Assembly (NCBI GenBank): GCA_026992705.1 | Contig: JALWYT010000207.1 | Location: 1 to 5,404 of the forward strand | Direction of reading: 5' to 3' | From: Thiotrichaceae bacterium | Lineage (GTDB): Bacteria > Pseudomonadota > Gammaproteobacteria > Thiotrichales > Thiotrichaceae | DNA length: 5,404 nucleotides | Shown: positions 4,769 through 5,404 of the stretch, one piece after another | Layout: each line of letters begins with the position of its first letter | Numbering within the stretch: the first letter of the stretch is position 1 | Notes under the pieces: model-generated | Database searches by the model: none | Told to the model about the DNA's origin: nothing | Seen by the model: only the letters and a program-made list of their open reading frames with translations | Program-made: the position numbers and the translations under genes

Positions 4769-5404
4769 TTATTTTTTATTTGTACACCATCGGTTAGGGT
4801 CTTGTGGCTGCCTGCCTTTTCTAATTTCAAAATAAAGAGCATTTTGACTTTGTCCACCAGAATTACCGACTGCGGCAATCACTTCATTCGCTTCTACTTG
4901 TTCACCTTCTTTTTTATAAATGGAACGGTTATATCCATATAAACTTAAATAACTCTTATCATGTTGGATAATGATTAAGTAGCCATAACCATCCATCCAG
5001 TCAGCAAATACCACTTCACCTTTTGCAATTGCTCTCACTTTTGTACCACCAGGAGCAGCTAATACAACTGCTTTCCATTTTTGTTGACCATTACGTTTTG
5101 ATCCATAATTATGAATTATTTTTCCATTAATTGGCCAAGATAATTTACCTTTTAATTTTGATAATGGCTTGTTGGCAACTTGATGTGTTTTTACTATTTT
5201 ACCTTTTATTATTTTTGTTTGATTGCTAGAAACTTCTTCAGATTCTATTGATCTATCTTTAGTTTTAGTATTTTTTATATCAGCAACTTGATTTACAACG
5301 GTTTGTAGCTGTTCTTCTTGGGCAAGTAAACGCGATAATCTTTTTTCTTGATTAGAAATATGAGAATTAAGTTTTTTCAAGTGTTTTGATCGTTTACTCA
5401 ATAA
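4769..5404 (-). CDS. envC: murein hydrolase activator EnvC, C-terminal half (5' end beyond window edge)
   Basis: Periplasmic divisome protein that activates the N-acetylmuramoyl-L-alanine amidases AmiA and AmiB for septal splitting in E. coli. The visible 211 residues are the C-terminal half of a protein normally about 400 long. The first 45 or so visible residues are charged and heptad-like, the end of the coiled coil. A lysine-rich linker follows, and a LytM/M23 domain runs from about residue 88 (LSWPINGKIIHNYG) to PNRW near 206. The catalytic zinc ligands of active M23 enzymes are replaced: KWKAVVLAAP stands where H-x3-D would be, SLYGYN replaces the YAH motif, and ALYFEIRK replaces HLHFE. 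E. coli EnvC shows the same pattern (RWKGM, SLYGYN, SLYFEIRR), so this is an amidase activator and not an enzyme. The codon at 5399-5401 is TTG with an open frame beyond it, so it is internal and not the start. ctpA follows on the same strand after 176 bp. Confidence 0.95.
   Translation of the reverse strand, partial: LLSKRSKHLKKLNSHISNQEKRLSRLLAQEEQLQTVVNQVADIKNTKTKDRSIESEEVSSNQTKIIKGKIVKTHQVANKPLSKLKGKLSWPINGKIIHNYGSKRNGQQKWKAVVLAAPGGTKVRAIAKGEVVFADWMDGYGYLIIIQHDKSYLSLYGYNRSIYKKEGEQVEANEVIAAVGNSGGQSQNALYFEIRKGRQPQDPNRWCTNKK

Noticed and set aside
5399..5401. TTG as the start codon of the rightmost gene
   Set aside because: The frame stays open to the window edge, the product would be only the C-terminal half of EnvC, and it begins in the middle of a coiled coil.

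Overview
The window looks like chromosomal DNA of an AT-rich gammaproteobacterium. The evidence is the gene set and its close resemblance to gammaproteobacterial families: MiaB with cysteine spacing identical to Escherichia coli, an EnvC-type degenerate LytM protein directly upstream of a CtpA-type periplasmic protease, and a PCMT-like methyltransferase with an NMIEQQIRPW start. Assignment below class level is not supported by what I can see. Housekeeping genes dominate; there is no insertion sequence, phage gene, CRISPR array, tRNA or rRNA.

Layout from left to right. Bases 1-1285 (minus strand) carry miaB, missing its C-terminal end at the window edge. A 177-bp divergent spacer separates it from a plus-strand gene at 1463-2152, which encodes a secreted protein with an SH3-like domain and a second, cysteine-containing domain. 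That gene ends in a hairpin and converges on a PCMT-like methyltransferase gene (2230-2889, minus). A 320-bp gap follows. It has no protein gene of useful size but contains a strong plus-strand intrinsic terminator (3160-3197) that no annotated plus-strand gene needs. Next is ctpA (3210-4592, minus), whose signal-peptide region is interrupted by an in-frame TGA at 4569-4571. A 176-bp spacer holds a good minus-strand promoter and a nested hairpin, and the C-terminal half of envC (4769 to the right edge, minus) closes the window.

Functionally, envC and ctpA are both cell-envelope genes. EnvC activates periplasmic amidases for septal peptidoglycan splitting, and CtpA is a periplasmic PDZ-serine protease that in other gammaproteobacteria degrades peptidoglycan hydrolases. 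The plus-strand SH3 protein is also predicted to be exported. miaB (tRNA modification) and the PCMT-like gene (protein methylation or repair family) are cytoplasmic.

The observations most worth a second look are the TGA in the ctpA signal peptide, the orphan plus-strand terminator with a plausible promoter upstream (a candidate small RNA), and the nested hairpin in the predicted ctpA leader. I found no convincing new multi-gene system.
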